Shown: positions 19,901 to 27,538 of the stretch, one piece after another | Position numbering within the stretch: position 1 is the first letter of the stretch | Layout of the letters: every line of letters begins with the position of its first letter | From: JABDMH01 sp965223165 | GTDB taxonomy: Bacteria; Bacteroidota; Bacteroidia; Chitinophagales; Saprospiraceae | DNA: 64,000 nt | Assembly (NCBI GenBank): GCA_965223165.1 | Contig: CBDCVQ010000006.1 | Location: forward strand, 73,318 to 137,317 | Reading direction: 5' to 3' | Made by a program: the position numbers and the translations under genes | Notes under the pieces: model-generated | Told to the model about the DNA's origin: nothing | Database searches by the model: none | The model's input: the letters and a program-made list of their open reading frames with translations, nothing else

Positions 19901-19998
19901 GAGGCAGGTAGCTCATCTTCCTGGGCAAGTAGGCCATCAAATAGGAGGAAAACAGACAGGGCGCTCAGCAGGGTGCTGAGGAGGGTTAGCTTTTTCAT
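16975..19998 (-). CDS. Secreted BNR/sortilin-like beta-propeller protein (VPS10/GH-like)
   Basis: A 1007-residue exported protein. The signal peptide is MKKLTLLSTLLSALSVFLLF...LLAQ. The body has many Asp-box/BNR repeats: TIDGGNEWFPV, SNDGGKTWRHL, STDGGNTWDKV, SVDGGDNWIDL, SDDGGWTWQRT, STDGGQTFDV, TDDGQSWQRI, NGGKDWEDI, TDFGRTWTKI, NAGDSWQSI. This is the arrangement of the sortilin/WD40-YVTN-BNR-like family often labelled glycosyl hydrolase. A C-terminal beta-sandwich (GPGINTFTWDLRYPGA, APLGDYQVRM) and a helical tail (~900-1007) follow. No catalytic residues can be assigned. It may bind or process surface glycans or proteins. Confidence 0.85.
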   Translation of the reverse strand: MKKLTLLSTLLSALSVFLLFDGLLAQEDELPASFLEGLEWRNIGPQRGGRSLGCTGSPGRPNEYYFGATGGGLWKTIDGGNEWFPVTDGQVTSSSVGAVAVAETNPDVVYIGMGEVQLRGSITQGDGVYKSNDGGKTWRHLGLQETQAIARIRVHPTNPDIVYVAALGHPYGDNPERGVFRSTDGGNTWDKVLYVSDKAGVVDLIIDRTNPKVLYASTWQVYRKAWKMWGGGPDCKLWKSVDGGDNWIDLTGNPGMPEGPIGKIGVTVSPANPDRVWAIVEANEGGVFRSDDGGWTWQRTNQERKLRQRAFYYSRIYADPWDEETVYCLNTGFYKSTDGGQTFDVTIRVPHGDNHDLWIDPNNPQRMINANDGGGNVSINGGKTWTEQDYVTTQLYHVMTTSDVPYHVAGAQQDNSTVAVPSDGWSHRQARGPGHGWYYPVGGGESGWITQHPTQPDIFYAGSQGALLTRYDRSNGQIRDIQVYPRFFSGEPASALPERWQWTFPIMFAHQDPSVMYTCSQHVWKTTDDGQSWQRISPDLTYADPETLGKTGGVITMDMNGPEIYATVFALAPSYHDINTIWAGSDDGKIHITRNGGKDWEDITPADLPKFSRVSIIEESRHHEGTLYIAANRYQVDDRAPYVFKTTDFGRTWTKIIHGIKPGHFARAIREDHVRAGLLFLATEHGVYVSLNAGDSWQSIQGDLPDTPIRDLVIKDDDVVLGSHGRGFWIMDDINPLRAVDAAILTSEAHLFQPSNAIRSVYDATIQYYLRDTQDQVLFEILDASGTVIDSFVGTETEYKTDPNIPWWRRGGYSKPTTGPGINTFTWDLRYPGATTFDGMIIWSARPARGPKAPLGDYQVRMTAAGQSQTRPFQIEINPNWKGITPEDLEEQFELASKIRDRTSEANQAVIDIRKAKEKLQAADQPDEELLAQLSAIEEALYQVKNRSNQDPLNFPIRLNNRLASLRRSVENGDAKPTDGAYQVYDELTAELHGHLQKLSPLLKQVK

Positions 19999-20120
19999 CT
20001 CACATTGTTGAAGTGAGGAGAAAAATAGCCAAAAAAGTGGTGAGGCAAGGATGCTATTGCTCGTGCGATCGAGCGGCCCTTATCAAGAAGGTCCCCTAGG
20101 ATGGGTCACAGTGACCGAGA

Positions 20121-20165
20121 AATCCCTCATGAGCGCCCAGATATCTGCTTGGGTGATAAGGGATT
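20121..20165. repeat. Two-step hairpin between two minus-strand genes
   Basis: Outer arms AATCCCT (20121-20127) and AGGGATT (20159-20165) enclose inner arms GCCCA and TTGGGT. A nearby palindrome GGTCAC-A-GTGACC lies at 20104-20116. No T-tract follows on either strand. It could act at the 3' end of the START-domain transcript. Confidence 0.35.
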
Positions 20166-20255
20166 GCCAAGTCAGTACAAGAAAGAAAGCGTGAGGCATC
20201 CGATCCATAGGGAGCTTCGAAGTACATAGTCAATAGTGGCTAGCGACGACTTAAT

Positions 20256-20906
20256 CTAGTCCAACGCAGACAACGCTTCCGACTTGACCTGGTGCTGCTT
20301 GAGATTGCTCAAGGTATGGTACGGAGCATCGGCACTGAGCATGTTGATCATCCAGTTGGGGATCTTGCCTCCTTTGTCGACCGTCATGGCCATGGTGATT
20401 TTCACCTGATCATCATTGATGGGATCGAGTCGCCAACTGACAAAGGCCTGTAGGATCGAACCGTGTCGGTTGCGGTCTGGGATGGTGTTGGTGGAGCAAA
20501 TCTGATCGTACACCAGCGTCGCGGACCGGCGATCCCATTCCTTGTGCACGGCCCACATCAATTCGCGATCCTTGTTTGGCCAGGGGAAGTCTGTCGTGGT
20601 GCGCACGTGGTATGTGCTGTCTGAGCGGCGATAGACCATCTCGGCTTCTTTCACATGGGATTGCCAGGTGGGATAGTTATCGATGTCGTCCAAGATCACT
20701 TCCAGCGAGTCCAGCGGCATATTGACGGTAGTGGTGGCTTTGTAGGACCGCACCCGCATGTCTGTGCTCCGGTGTATATAGACTTCAACGTTGTTCTTAT
20801 CGAGGGCTAGGCGCCACTGACCGTATTGCTGCGACCACATGGGGTTGGCGGCAAAAGGCAGGGAAAAAAACGCGATGAATATTAATTGGGTATAACGTCT
20901 TCGCAT
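20256..20906 (-). CDS. START-domain lipid-binding-like exported protein
   Basis: A 216-residue protein with an N-terminal signal (MRRRYTQLIFIAFFSLPFAANPMWSQ) followed by a START/SRPBCC-type domain: WRLALDKNNVEVYIHRS, MRVRSYKATTTVN, IDNYPTWQSHVKEAE, FPWPNKDRELMW and the C-terminal helix GGKIPNWMINMLSADAPYHTL. START domains bind hydrophobic ligands in a helix-grip fold. The ligand here is unknown. The start at 20906 removes 16 residues of implausible upstream sequence and leaves a clean signal peptide. Confidence 0.82.
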   Translation of the reverse strand: MRRRYTQLIFIAFFSLPFAANPMWSQQYGQWRLALDKNNVEVYIHRSTDMRVRSYKATTTVNMPLDSLEVILDDIDNYPTWQSHVKEAEMVYRRSDSTYHVRTTTDFPWPNKDRELMWAVHKEWDRRSATLVYDQICSTNTIPDRNRHGSILQAFVSWRLDPINDDQVKITMAMTVDKGGKIPNWMINMLSADAPYHTLSNLKQHQVKSEALSALD

Positions 20907-21040
20907 ACGCTCTAGCTTTACATAGGATCGGGGACAACTAAAGCTTGCTGGCACGACGGGGTTTGAGATGCGTATACCTCGGTCACCCTTGAAATCACAA
21001 AAAATATGCCAGGTTGTTACCTTGCCCTGAGGATGGGTGA

Positions 21041-21727
21041 TTAGGCGGGTTCGGTACCCGCTAGCCAGGTATAGAAGTCGTACACAAGCATGAGGGTGGT
21101 TGCCTGATGATAGATAGGCTTAGATGTCAGCAACGTGCGTTCCAGGTGGCGTAGCTCTTCGTCACGGCGTAAGTTGATGTCCAGCGCACGCAGTAGCTTA
21201 AAGCAGCGCTCCAACTCATGTCGAGTAGGAGGTTTTTGCATGCCCAGGAGACTCAGGCTTTTCTCTAGGGCATCAAACTGCAAAATGGCATACCGGGTGG
21301 GGTATCGGAAGGCCAGATAGAGCGAAGTCATACGGTGATCCCCGTGAAAGTGATCATTCACCTTTCTTGCCCGAGGCAACTGCATGAGCAGTTCGTCACA
21401 ATGACTGCGAAAGCGTTGCATACGTAGGACGAGATCCTTGCGCTCATCAAATAGATTGTCAAACATCAATCGGGCAAAGGACGGATTGGCTTGGATCATC
21501 GCGCTCATAGCGGACTTGGCAGAGTGACGAGAACCTCCCCAAAGTCGCTGAGAGATTTGGGAAGTGAGGCTTGCTTCATACATACCGGCCAAGTCGGGTG
21601 CACCCAGATCCCAGCGATCCTGAAAATTCTTCAAGTTCTCCCACTTGTACAGGCCGGCGTAGTCGGATGCCGAGGATAACATCGCCTTGTATTGAGCTGT
21701 GTACCGCTTGATCAGATCAACCTTCAA
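21041..21727 (-). CDS. Stand-alone domain resembling the N-terminus of McrB-type AAA proteins
   Basis: A 228-residue helical soluble protein. The pattern YKWENLKNFQDRWDLGAPD...MYEASL, then FARLMFDNLFDERKDLVLRMQRF and MTSLYLAFRYPTRYAILQF, recalls the N-terminal recognition domain of Bacteroidota McrB-like AAA proteins, which is normally followed by an AAA GTPase/ATPase. Here the protein ends without any P-loop, and no mcrB/mcrC partner lies beside it. The resemblance is from memory of the family pattern, not an alignment. It could be a remnant, a DNA-reading adaptor, or an unrelated helical protein. Confidence 0.55.
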   Translation of the reverse strand: MKVDLIKRYTAQYKAMLSSASDYAGLYKWENLKNFQDRWDLGAPDLAGMYEASLTSQISQRLWGGSRHSAKSAMSAMIQANPSFARLMFDNLFDERKDLVLRMQRFRSHCDELLMQLPRARKVNDHFHGDHRMTSLYLAFRYPTRYAILQFDALEKSLSLLGMQKPPTRHELERCFKLLRALDINLRRDEELRHLERTLLTSKPIYHQATTLMLVYDFYTWLAGTEPA

Positions 21728-21894
21728 ATTCTTCCGCTTTAGTTATGGGCTGCGCTTGGCCTTTTCACTGCCAAACGCCTTCTGCCGCGAAAGTAACGGA
21801 TAATCAATCGATCCCAGCGAATTCTCAAGCGCTGGGCACGGAGGACAGCGCTGTATGCAACTTGCCACTAATTCATTTCACTAAATCTCTCGAC

Positions 21895-24111
21895 ATGATA
21901 CAGTCACGATTTCTCTTGGGCCTCAGCCTGGTCCTGTGCTTTGTTGGTCTGCAGGCACAGCCAGATCCGTCCCAGCAAAACAGTTCTCCCTATTTCTACA
22001 TCCAAACCGAAGGCATCCACGCGGATCAGTTTCCGCTCCTGGGTACCAAGGTGCACGCGCGCATTTCCGGTCCGGTGGCTGACGTCGTCGTGGAGCAGCG
22101 CTATAAGAATGATGGCTCCGTGCCGATTGAAGCGCTTTACGTCTTTCCAGCGTCTAGTCGATCGGCGGTCTATTACATGTCGATGCGTATCGGCGATCGC
22201 GTCATCACGGCAGACATTGAAGAAAAGAAGAAGGCCAAGGAAATCTATCAGCAAGCCCAGCAAGAGGGCAAAAGAGCCACGCTGTTGGAGCAGCATCGTC
22301 CGAACGTTTTTCAGATATCCGTCACCAACATCCTGCCCGGTGACGAGATCATCGTGACGTTGCGCTACAATGAGTTTTTGATACCTGAGGAGCGCATCTA
22401 CAGCTTTGTCTATCCCACCGTTGTCGGTCCGCGCTTCGTCGGCGAAGACGATCCTGCCGAGGCGGGCTACGCGGCCAACCCACATATCCGCCCAGGCGAC
22501 CCAGTGCCTTACCTTCTGGACATCTGGGTCGAGCTGAGTGCCGGGCTGCCGATCCAAGAGTCCTTTTCACCCAGCCATGAAATCGAGCTGGACTATCTGT
22601 CGGAGACCAAGGCCAGCATACGATTGCGCCGGGAGGAGCAGCGCCAAGGTAATCGCGATTTCATCTTTCGCTACCGTATGGCGGGCCGATCGGTGCAATC
22701 CGGCACCATGTTTTATGAGCACGGAGATGAGAACTTCTTTCTCACTACGATCGAGCCCCCCGAGCGCCTCCCCAGCCACCAGATCTTACCCAGGGAGTAC
22801 GTCTTTGTCATCGACATTTCGGGCTCAATGCATGGCTTTCCCTTGAATATCTCCAAGCACCTGATGCGAAATCTAATTAATCAGCTCCGACCCATCGATC
22901 ACTTTAATATTCTGCTCTTTGCCGGCGGGTCCGAGGTGCTGTCGGAAGCCTCCCTGCCGGCTACTGCTGCCAACCTTACCCAGGCGCTGCGATTTGTCGA
23001 GCAAAATCAGGGGGGCGGTTCCACCCAGTTGCTACAGGCATTACGCCATTCGTTGGCTCTGCCCAGGCCGCACGAGCACTTGTCTCGATCATTGGTCGTG
23101 ATTACGGACGGATACGTCAGCATCGAGCAAGAGGCCTTTGACCTCATAGCCAACCGACTGGGCGAGAGCAACCTCTTTGCCTTTGGTATCGGTGGGGCCG
23201 TCAATCGCCATCTCATCGAAGGGATGGCCCACGTAGGGCGCGGAGAAGCTTTTATCGTGACCGAGGACAAGTATGCCAAGGGGACGGCAGATCGCTTTCA
23301 AAAATATATCCAGCATCCGGTGATGACGGACATCGAGGTGGATTTCGATGGCCTGGAGGTCTATGAGGTGGTGCCTCGGCAGGTACCCGATCTCCTGGCG
23401 TCGCGGCCGATCTACATCTTTGGCAAGTATCGGGGCATGCCCAAGGGCGAGGTGACAGTCACCGGCATGACCGCACAAGGGCCCTATCGGCGGAGCCTGA
23501 ATCTGCAGCCACCCATGCAGCCGAAGGAACACGTGGCCCTGCGCTACCTCTGGGCACGTGAGAAGATCCGCTGGCATGAAGACTTCGTGCAGTTGGCCCA
23601 TACACCGGAGCGCATCGAAGAGATCACCCAGCTTGGTCTGCGCTACCACCTGCTGACGAACTACACTTCCTTCATCGCGGTGGATCATCAGGAGGTGGCC
23701 CATGCCCAGGGCCCACCAACCAAAGTCAAACAAGTCCTGCCTATGCCGCAGGGCGTGAGTTCCTATGCCATCGGCTTTGAGATGGGCGTCGACAAGGTGG
23801 TAAAGGCTTCGGAAGCCATCGCACCGAAGACGCTCTATGTCAATGTCTCTCCGGCCGATCTGACAGACGCTGTATGGCTGGAGACGGCCATGAGCGTGGT
23901 GCTCAAAGGGTTGCCTGCCTTCGCCGACCTCGGACAAGATCTAATCGACCTGGAGGTACGTTGGGATGAGCGATCTAGCTGCTGGCGATTGACCTCGAAA
24001 GATCTATCGCTGGCACCCGAGATCGTCGAGACGATCCTGCAAGTGGTGCGAGACCATCGGGTGGATCCAGCCAAAAATACATTGCTCACCATTCAACTCG
24101 TCTGGGCATGA
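21895..24111 (+). CDS. Exported VIT domain / von Willebrand factor A domain protein
   Basis: A 738-residue secreted protein. The start at MIQSRFLLGLSLVLCFVGLQAQ gives a clean signal peptide. A VIT domain spans about residues 35-160 (VVEQRYKNDGSVPIEALYVFP, ITADIEEKKKAKEIYQQA, RPNVFQISVTNILPGDEI). The vWA domain begins near 300 with the MIDAS motif DISGSMHG (D307, S309, S311), then VITDGYVSIEQ. The C-terminal third is mixed alpha/beta with a conserved-looking LGLRYHLLTNYTSFIAVD. VIT-vWA proteins resemble inter-alpha-trypsin inhibitor heavy chains. Its stop overlaps the next start (ATGATG), implying coupled translation with the caspase-like gene. Confidence 0.9.
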   Translation: MIQSRFLLGLSLVLCFVGLQAQPDPSQQNSSPYFYIQTEGIHADQFPLLGTKVHARISGPVADVVVEQRYKNDGSVPIEALYVFPASSRSAVYYMSMRIGDRVITADIEEKKKAKEIYQQAQQEGKRATLLEQHRPNVFQISVTNILPGDEIIVTLRYNEFLIPEERIYSFVYPTVVGPRFVGEDDPAEAGYAANPHIRPGDPVPYLLDIWVELSAGLPIQESFSPSHEIELDYLSETKASIRLRREEQRQGNRDFIFRYRMAGRSVQSGTMFYEHGDENFFLTTIEPPERLPSHQILPREYVFVIDISGSMHGFPLNISKHLMRNLINQLRPIDHFNILLFAGGSEVLSEASLPATAANLTQALRFVEQNQGGGSTQLLQALRHSLALPRPHEHLSRSLVVITDGYVSIEQEAFDLIANRLGESNLFAFGIGGAVNRHLIEGMAHVGRGEAFIVTEDKYAKGTADRFQKYIQHPVMTDIEVDFDGLEVYEVVPRQVPDLLASRPIYIFGKYRGMPKGEVTVTGMTAQGPYRRSLNLQPPMQPKEHVALRYLWAREKIRWHEDFVQLAHTPERIEEITQLGLRYHLLTNYTSFIAVDHQEVAHAQGPPTKVKQVLPMPQGVSSYAIGFEMGVDKVVKASEAIAPKTLYVNVSPADLTDAVWLETAMSVVLKGLPAFADLGQDLIDLEVRWDERSSCWRLTSKDLSLAPEIVETILQVVRDHRVDPAKNTLLTIQLVWA

Positions 24112-25157
24112 TGATCATCGTAAGAAAAGTGCTGGCCCTGGCCGCTGTGGTGGCAGTGGGTCTCGGCCTCTGGATACTTGGTGGGTATGTGACCTGGGAC
24201 CGCGCAAGCTCATCCACGCTCTCGGAGTCCGATCCGGGCCGGCCGTCGATTACCTTCATCCTGGGAGAGGACAACCCGGAGCAGGTCTACTTTCAGTTGG
24301 CGCAAGAACATTTTACCTGGGATGCGGTGGAGCGGACGGATCAGGTCATCAAATCCTGCCGGTCTCTGTCATCCATGATCACCTATCTCAACACGCACCG
24401 GGTATCGGGCAGGCCCTGGGGGGTGATACAAGTGGTCTTGCACGGCAACATGTGGAGCGGGCTGTCCGTGCCGATGTGGGACGAGGGTCCACGGGCCTAT
24501 CCCAAGGATCTGCTGAAGGCGGTGCATGAAGGAAGGTTTCCGGTGTTGGCTGCCGGAGTGGTAGACACCAGTACTAAAATCAATTTTTGGGCCTGCGGCA
24601 TTGGCAAGCAGCCGCTAATCAATCTGGCTCTGCGCAAGATGCTGCGATCGGCGGAGGGGCAAACCCCCAAGGTGTATACCTCGCCCCACTTTGTGATCTT
24701 TAAGGAGGTAGCCGGCTCGCTAGCACCCAAGCGGATCAAGGCCAGCTATTGGCCCTATATCTTCCGACGAGGCTACCGGCCCAGCGAATCCTTGATCACC
24801 CAGGAGCTGCGTCGACAGTTTCCCGAGGCCGAGATTGACTGGCGATCGGCCCTGCAGACGGAGGAGGATGCGTGGATGGAAAATCCCTTTCAGCAGTCCT
24901 TTCATGTGCCGGTCGTATGGACCGTGCTTTTCGACCGCAAAGAGGATCGTCCGTCCGTCAGCACGGCGGAGGAGAAAATGCAGTGGGTCCGGTCCCAGCC
25001 TGGCCTCATGCAAAAAGTCGCCGATCTCCAGATCCCCCTTGACAAGTATAACTGGACAGTCAACAAGATCAAGTACCGGCACCCCGATGGCTCCATCCAG
25101 CCGGCCATTAAAGCCATCGGCATGAGCACCGTGCTGTGTGTCCTACAGCCCGAATAG
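24108..25157 (+). CDS. Membrane-anchored or exported protein with a caspase/CHAT-like His-Cys signature
   Basis: A 349-residue protein with one N-terminal hydrophobic segment (VLALAAVVAVGLGLWILGGYV, ~8-28). A hydrophobic strand ends in HG (GVIQVVLHGN, His112). A second strand 51 residues later ends in AC (TKINFWACGIG, Cys163). Strand-His-Gly and strand-Ala-Cys at this spacing is the hallmark of clan CD peptidases (caspases, gingipains, CHAT). The remainder includes SHFVIF-like and ASYWPYIF segments with no known motif. Translationally coupled to the VIT-vWA gene. Peptidase activity is an inference; it could also be a non-catalytic relative or coincidence. Confidence 0.65.
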   Translation: MMIIVRKVLALAAVVAVGLGLWILGGYVTWDRASSSTLSESDPGRPSITFILGEDNPEQVYFQLAQEHFTWDAVERTDQVIKSCRSLSSMITYLNTHRVSGRPWGVIQVVLHGNMWSGLSVPMWDEGPRAYPKDLLKAVHEGRFPVLAAGVVDTSTKINFWACGIGKQPLINLALRKMLRSAEGQTPKVYTSPHFVIFKEVAGSLAPKRIKASYWPYIFRRGYRPSESLITQELRRQFPEAEIDWRSALQTEEDAWMENPFQQSFHVPVVWTVLFDRKEDRPSVSTAEEKMQWVRSQPGLMQKVADLQIPLDKYNWTVNKIKYRHPDGSIQPAIKAIGMSTVLCVLQPE

Positions 25158-25191
25158 GAAGCCGTTTTCATACCACCCAAGACCAGTCTTG

Positions 25192-25225
25192 CCCCGAAGG
25201 CACTTGTCCTTCGGGGTTTCCTTTT
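25192..25225 (+). terminator. Intrinsic terminator after the VIT-vWA / caspase-like operon
   Basis: A perfect 9-bp stem CCCCGAAGG / CCTTCGGGG (25192-25200 and 25208-25216) with loop CACTTGT is followed by TTTCCTTTTT. It lies 35 bp after the upstream stop codon. Confidence 0.85.
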
Positions 25226-25678
25226 TGATGGGACATGGATCTTTGGTCATCGCTCGATCTCCAAGCGCGCACCTTCGTTTTTTTGAGAATATTGGGCTTC
25301 ATGTACCATCGATGTGCTGTGAAATAATCCTGCATTCCTTGAGGTTCGCTCGTGGATCTCTCTTTTACCCTCGCCCAGCCCGTTTCTTGACGCCGAATTC
25401 TATCAGGCCGGTCTGCTTTTGATCGGTGAGCTTGACCGCTATGTCCCGGCGTTCAAATGTCTCTATCCACGGTCCATGCACCTCCGGTAGCAATTGACGG
25501 GAGCCACAGCACACACCACCCGATCAACGACAACTAGGCAACCAATTGCCAAATAAAAGGACCCTGCCTCCGACACCACTACAATCACACCATCACACGC
25601 CACAACAATTAGGCGGATATTCGTAATTTGAGACCGCCGTAGCGCCAGACCTACGCTGGCGACCAAAAGACCGCTCAT
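25226..25678. other. Intergenic region with no recognised gene
   Basis: About 450 bp between the terminator and the Pycsar-effector-like gene. No open frame with family features was found. The last 60 bp contain the inverted repeat GCGCCAGACCTACGCTGGCG (25651-25670, stem CGCCAG/CTGGCG), which may belong to the downstream gene's leader. Confidence 0.4.
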
Positions 25679-26257
25679 ATGGAGATGCAAGAGTACACCG
25701 AGATCAAAGGAAAGATGAAGAAGAAGAGGGCCGGCATCCGCAAGGATACCCTCAACATGATCCGTACCACCTACCGCAACAACATCGAGCTGACCAACAT
25801 CGCCGATAACAAGGCCAACATCCTCTTGAGTCTCAATGCGCTGATGATCACCTTCCTCATCCCCATCGTGCTGTCCAACCTGGAGGTGATCATGCTGGAG
25901 AATCTCTATTTGCCCCTCATTACGCTGAGTGTCACCTGCCTGACCACCATCATCCTGGCCGCCATGGCCACCCGTCCCATCAGGATGGGGCAGCAGGACG
26001 TGGAGCGAAACGGTACCTCCCAAAAGAGCCCCTTCTTCTTTGGCAATTACTACAAGATGGAGGTCGACGACTACCTCGATCTGATCGAGCGCGCCATCAA
26101 TGATCCCAAGTTGATCAAGGACTACGTCAAGCTGGATCTCTACTTCATGGGTAAGGGCCTCGGGGTCAAGTACAGCAAGATCCGCACCTGCTACAATGTC
26201 TTTATCGGAGGCTTGGTGCTGACGGTGATCGCTACGCTGGTGGTGGTGTTGGCGTAG
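25679..26257 (+). CDS. Pycsar-effector-like transmembrane protein (DUF5706/PycTM type), orphan
   Basis: A 192-residue protein matching the Pycsar effector pattern: a basic N-terminal helix, then RTTYRNNIELTNIADNKANI leading into a first TM segment (ILLSLNALMITFLIPIVL, ~48-65), a second (LPLITLSVTCLTTIILAAMA, ~78-97), a central cytosolic part with FFFGNY and YLDLIERAI, and a third TM (VFIGGLVLTVIATLVVVL). In Pycsar anti-phage systems such proteins respond to cCMP or cUMP by damaging the membrane. No cyclase (PycC) or HD phosphohydrolase is adjacent. It may be an orphan effector or have a housekeeping role. Confidence 0.72.
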   Translation: MEMQEYTEIKGKMKKKRAGIRKDTLNMIRTTYRNNIELTNIADNKANILLSLNALMITFLIPIVLSNLEVIMLENLYLPLITLSVTCLTTIILAAMATRPIRMGQQDVERNGTSQKSPFFFGNYYKMEVDDYLDLIERAINDPKLIKDYVKLDLYFMGKGLGVKYSKIRTCYNVFIGGLVLTVIATLVVVLA

Positions 26258-26490
26258 TGGGGGGCGTCCTCTATGATTTTTGCCTGGTCACTTTCTTTAC
26301 TTTCTTTCTTGGATATTTTGCCTTCCGGCTATCTCATGACGTGTGTAGCTCCCAGATTAAACGAGCGCTAATGTGGCTTACCGGCTTCTTTTAGGTTATC
26401 CACACGCTAGTGCTCGCAGTTTGCTCTTGCAATATCAGCGAAGCTGTATTCCTTACCTAGGAAAGATTAGGTCCCAACTGCTGAGCAGGG

Positions 26491-26540
26491 TGTATGTTTT
26501 TGTTTATTGTATGTTTCGAACATACATTGTATATTTGCAT
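26491..26540 (+). promoter_or_regulatory. AbiE promoter with overlapping inverted-repeat operator
   Basis: A Bacteroidota-type promoter is present: TTG at 26507-26509, a 20-nt spacer and TATATTTG at 26530-26537 (consensus TAnnTTTG). Inside it lies a perfect 8-bp inverted repeat TGTATGTT-TCG-AACATACA (26508-26526). Another TGTATGTT half-site is at 26491-26498 and a partial GCATACA at 26538-26544. Repressor binding would cover the -33 element. The ATG at 26543 lies only about 5 nt beyond the -7 box, so the message is likely leaderless. Confidence 0.75.
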
Positions 26541-26542
26541 AC

Positions 26543-27538
26543 ATGGAGAGCGAAATACTCGGCTTTGCAATTGACAGGATAAATGAACTAAGGGGTATAT
26601 CCTGTACGCTCCTAACGGTCGATCACCAACAGCCGGATGGAAGTATTGACGCTGAAATCGCCATCAATCATGATGATCTGGAGCTAAGATTCTATGTGGA
26701 GGTCAAGAGGAGAATTATGCCCGAGCAGGCTACACGGTTATTGGCACAGAAAAGCAAAGTAAGCCCAATCGTTTACTTCACTCAATATATTACACCTAGA
26801 GCTCGAGAAATCTTGAGAAAGCAAGACATTCCGTATGTCGACACAGCAGGAAACATTTTCTTAAATCACAAGAGTCTTTACATTAACATTCAAACCGAAA
26901 AAACAAATAGAGAAAAACTCAAAACACACACAAGGGCATTTAATAGGGCCGGCCTTAAGGTGGTCTATCAATTCTTGATTCACCCTCACTACATTAACAA
27001 ATCCTATCGTTTCATCGGACACCATGCGAACGTCGCAATTGCGACTGTAGGTAATGTTCTCCAGGATCTCCTCAGAGAGCGATATCTGGTAAGGACCAAC
27101 AATAAAGAATACGAATTCGCAAACAAGAGCGGACTCTTCGAGGAATGGGTCCGTGCGTATAGCCATGTCCTCAAACCCAAGCTAAGGAAGAGAAAGTACA
27201 GATGGAAAGATAAAAACACAAACTGGAAGGACATTAGACTGCCGGATCAAACGTACTGGGGAGGAGTGAGTGCAGCTGAGATATTAACAGATTACTTAAT
27301 TGCAGATCGAATTGAAATATTTACGGGAATTACTTTCCAGGCGGTCATGCAAGCAATGGAGATTCTACCAGATGACAATGGAGAGATAACTCTGTATGAG
27401 ACGTTCTGGAAAGATGATACTGAAAGTAGGACTGTTAATCCAATTCTGGTATATGCTGATTTGATTTACGACTCAAGTCCAAGATATGTAGAAGCTGCAA
27501 ACAGAATTTACGAAGAATATGTTCAAGATATCTTATGA
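26543..27538 (+). CDS. abiEi: AbiEi-family antitoxin / transcriptional regulator
   Basis: A 331-residue protein of the broad type IV antitoxin AbiEi group. It is recognised by the pattern SIDAEIAI...FYVEVKRRI, followed by IPYVDTAGNIFLN (residues ~95-107), typical of Bacteroidota members. The middle contains a winged-helix-like stretch (VVYQFLIHPHYINKSYRFIGHHANVAIATVGNVLQDLL). Asp36 with Glu53-x-Lys55 resembles a PD-(D/E)xK core, so an ancestral nuclease-like fold is possible. Overlaps the toxin gene by 20 bp. Start at 26543 is set by the promoter. AbiEi regulators are known to repress their own operon, consistent with the palindrome upstream. Confidence 0.78.
   Translation: MESEILGFAIDRINELRGISCTLLTVDHQQPDGSIDAEIAINHDDLELRFYVEVKRRIMPEQATRLLAQKSKVSPIVYFTQYITPRAREILRKQDIPYVDTAGNIFLNHKSLYINIQTEKTNREKLKTHTRAFNRAGLKVVYQFLIHPHYINKSYRFIGHHANVAIATVGNVLQDLLRERYLVRTNNKEYEFANKSGLFEEWVRAYSHVLKPKLRKRKYRWKDKNTNWKDIRLPDQTYWGGVSAAEILTDYLIADRIEIFTGITFQAVMQAMEILPDDNGEITLYETFWKDDTESRTVNPILVYADLIYDSSPRYVEAANRIYEEYVQDIL

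Noticed and set aside
17980..19911. 643-codon plus-strand open frame
   Set aside because: It lies wholly antisense to the BNR propeller gene; the GC-rich repetitive code of the real gene keeps the complement open.
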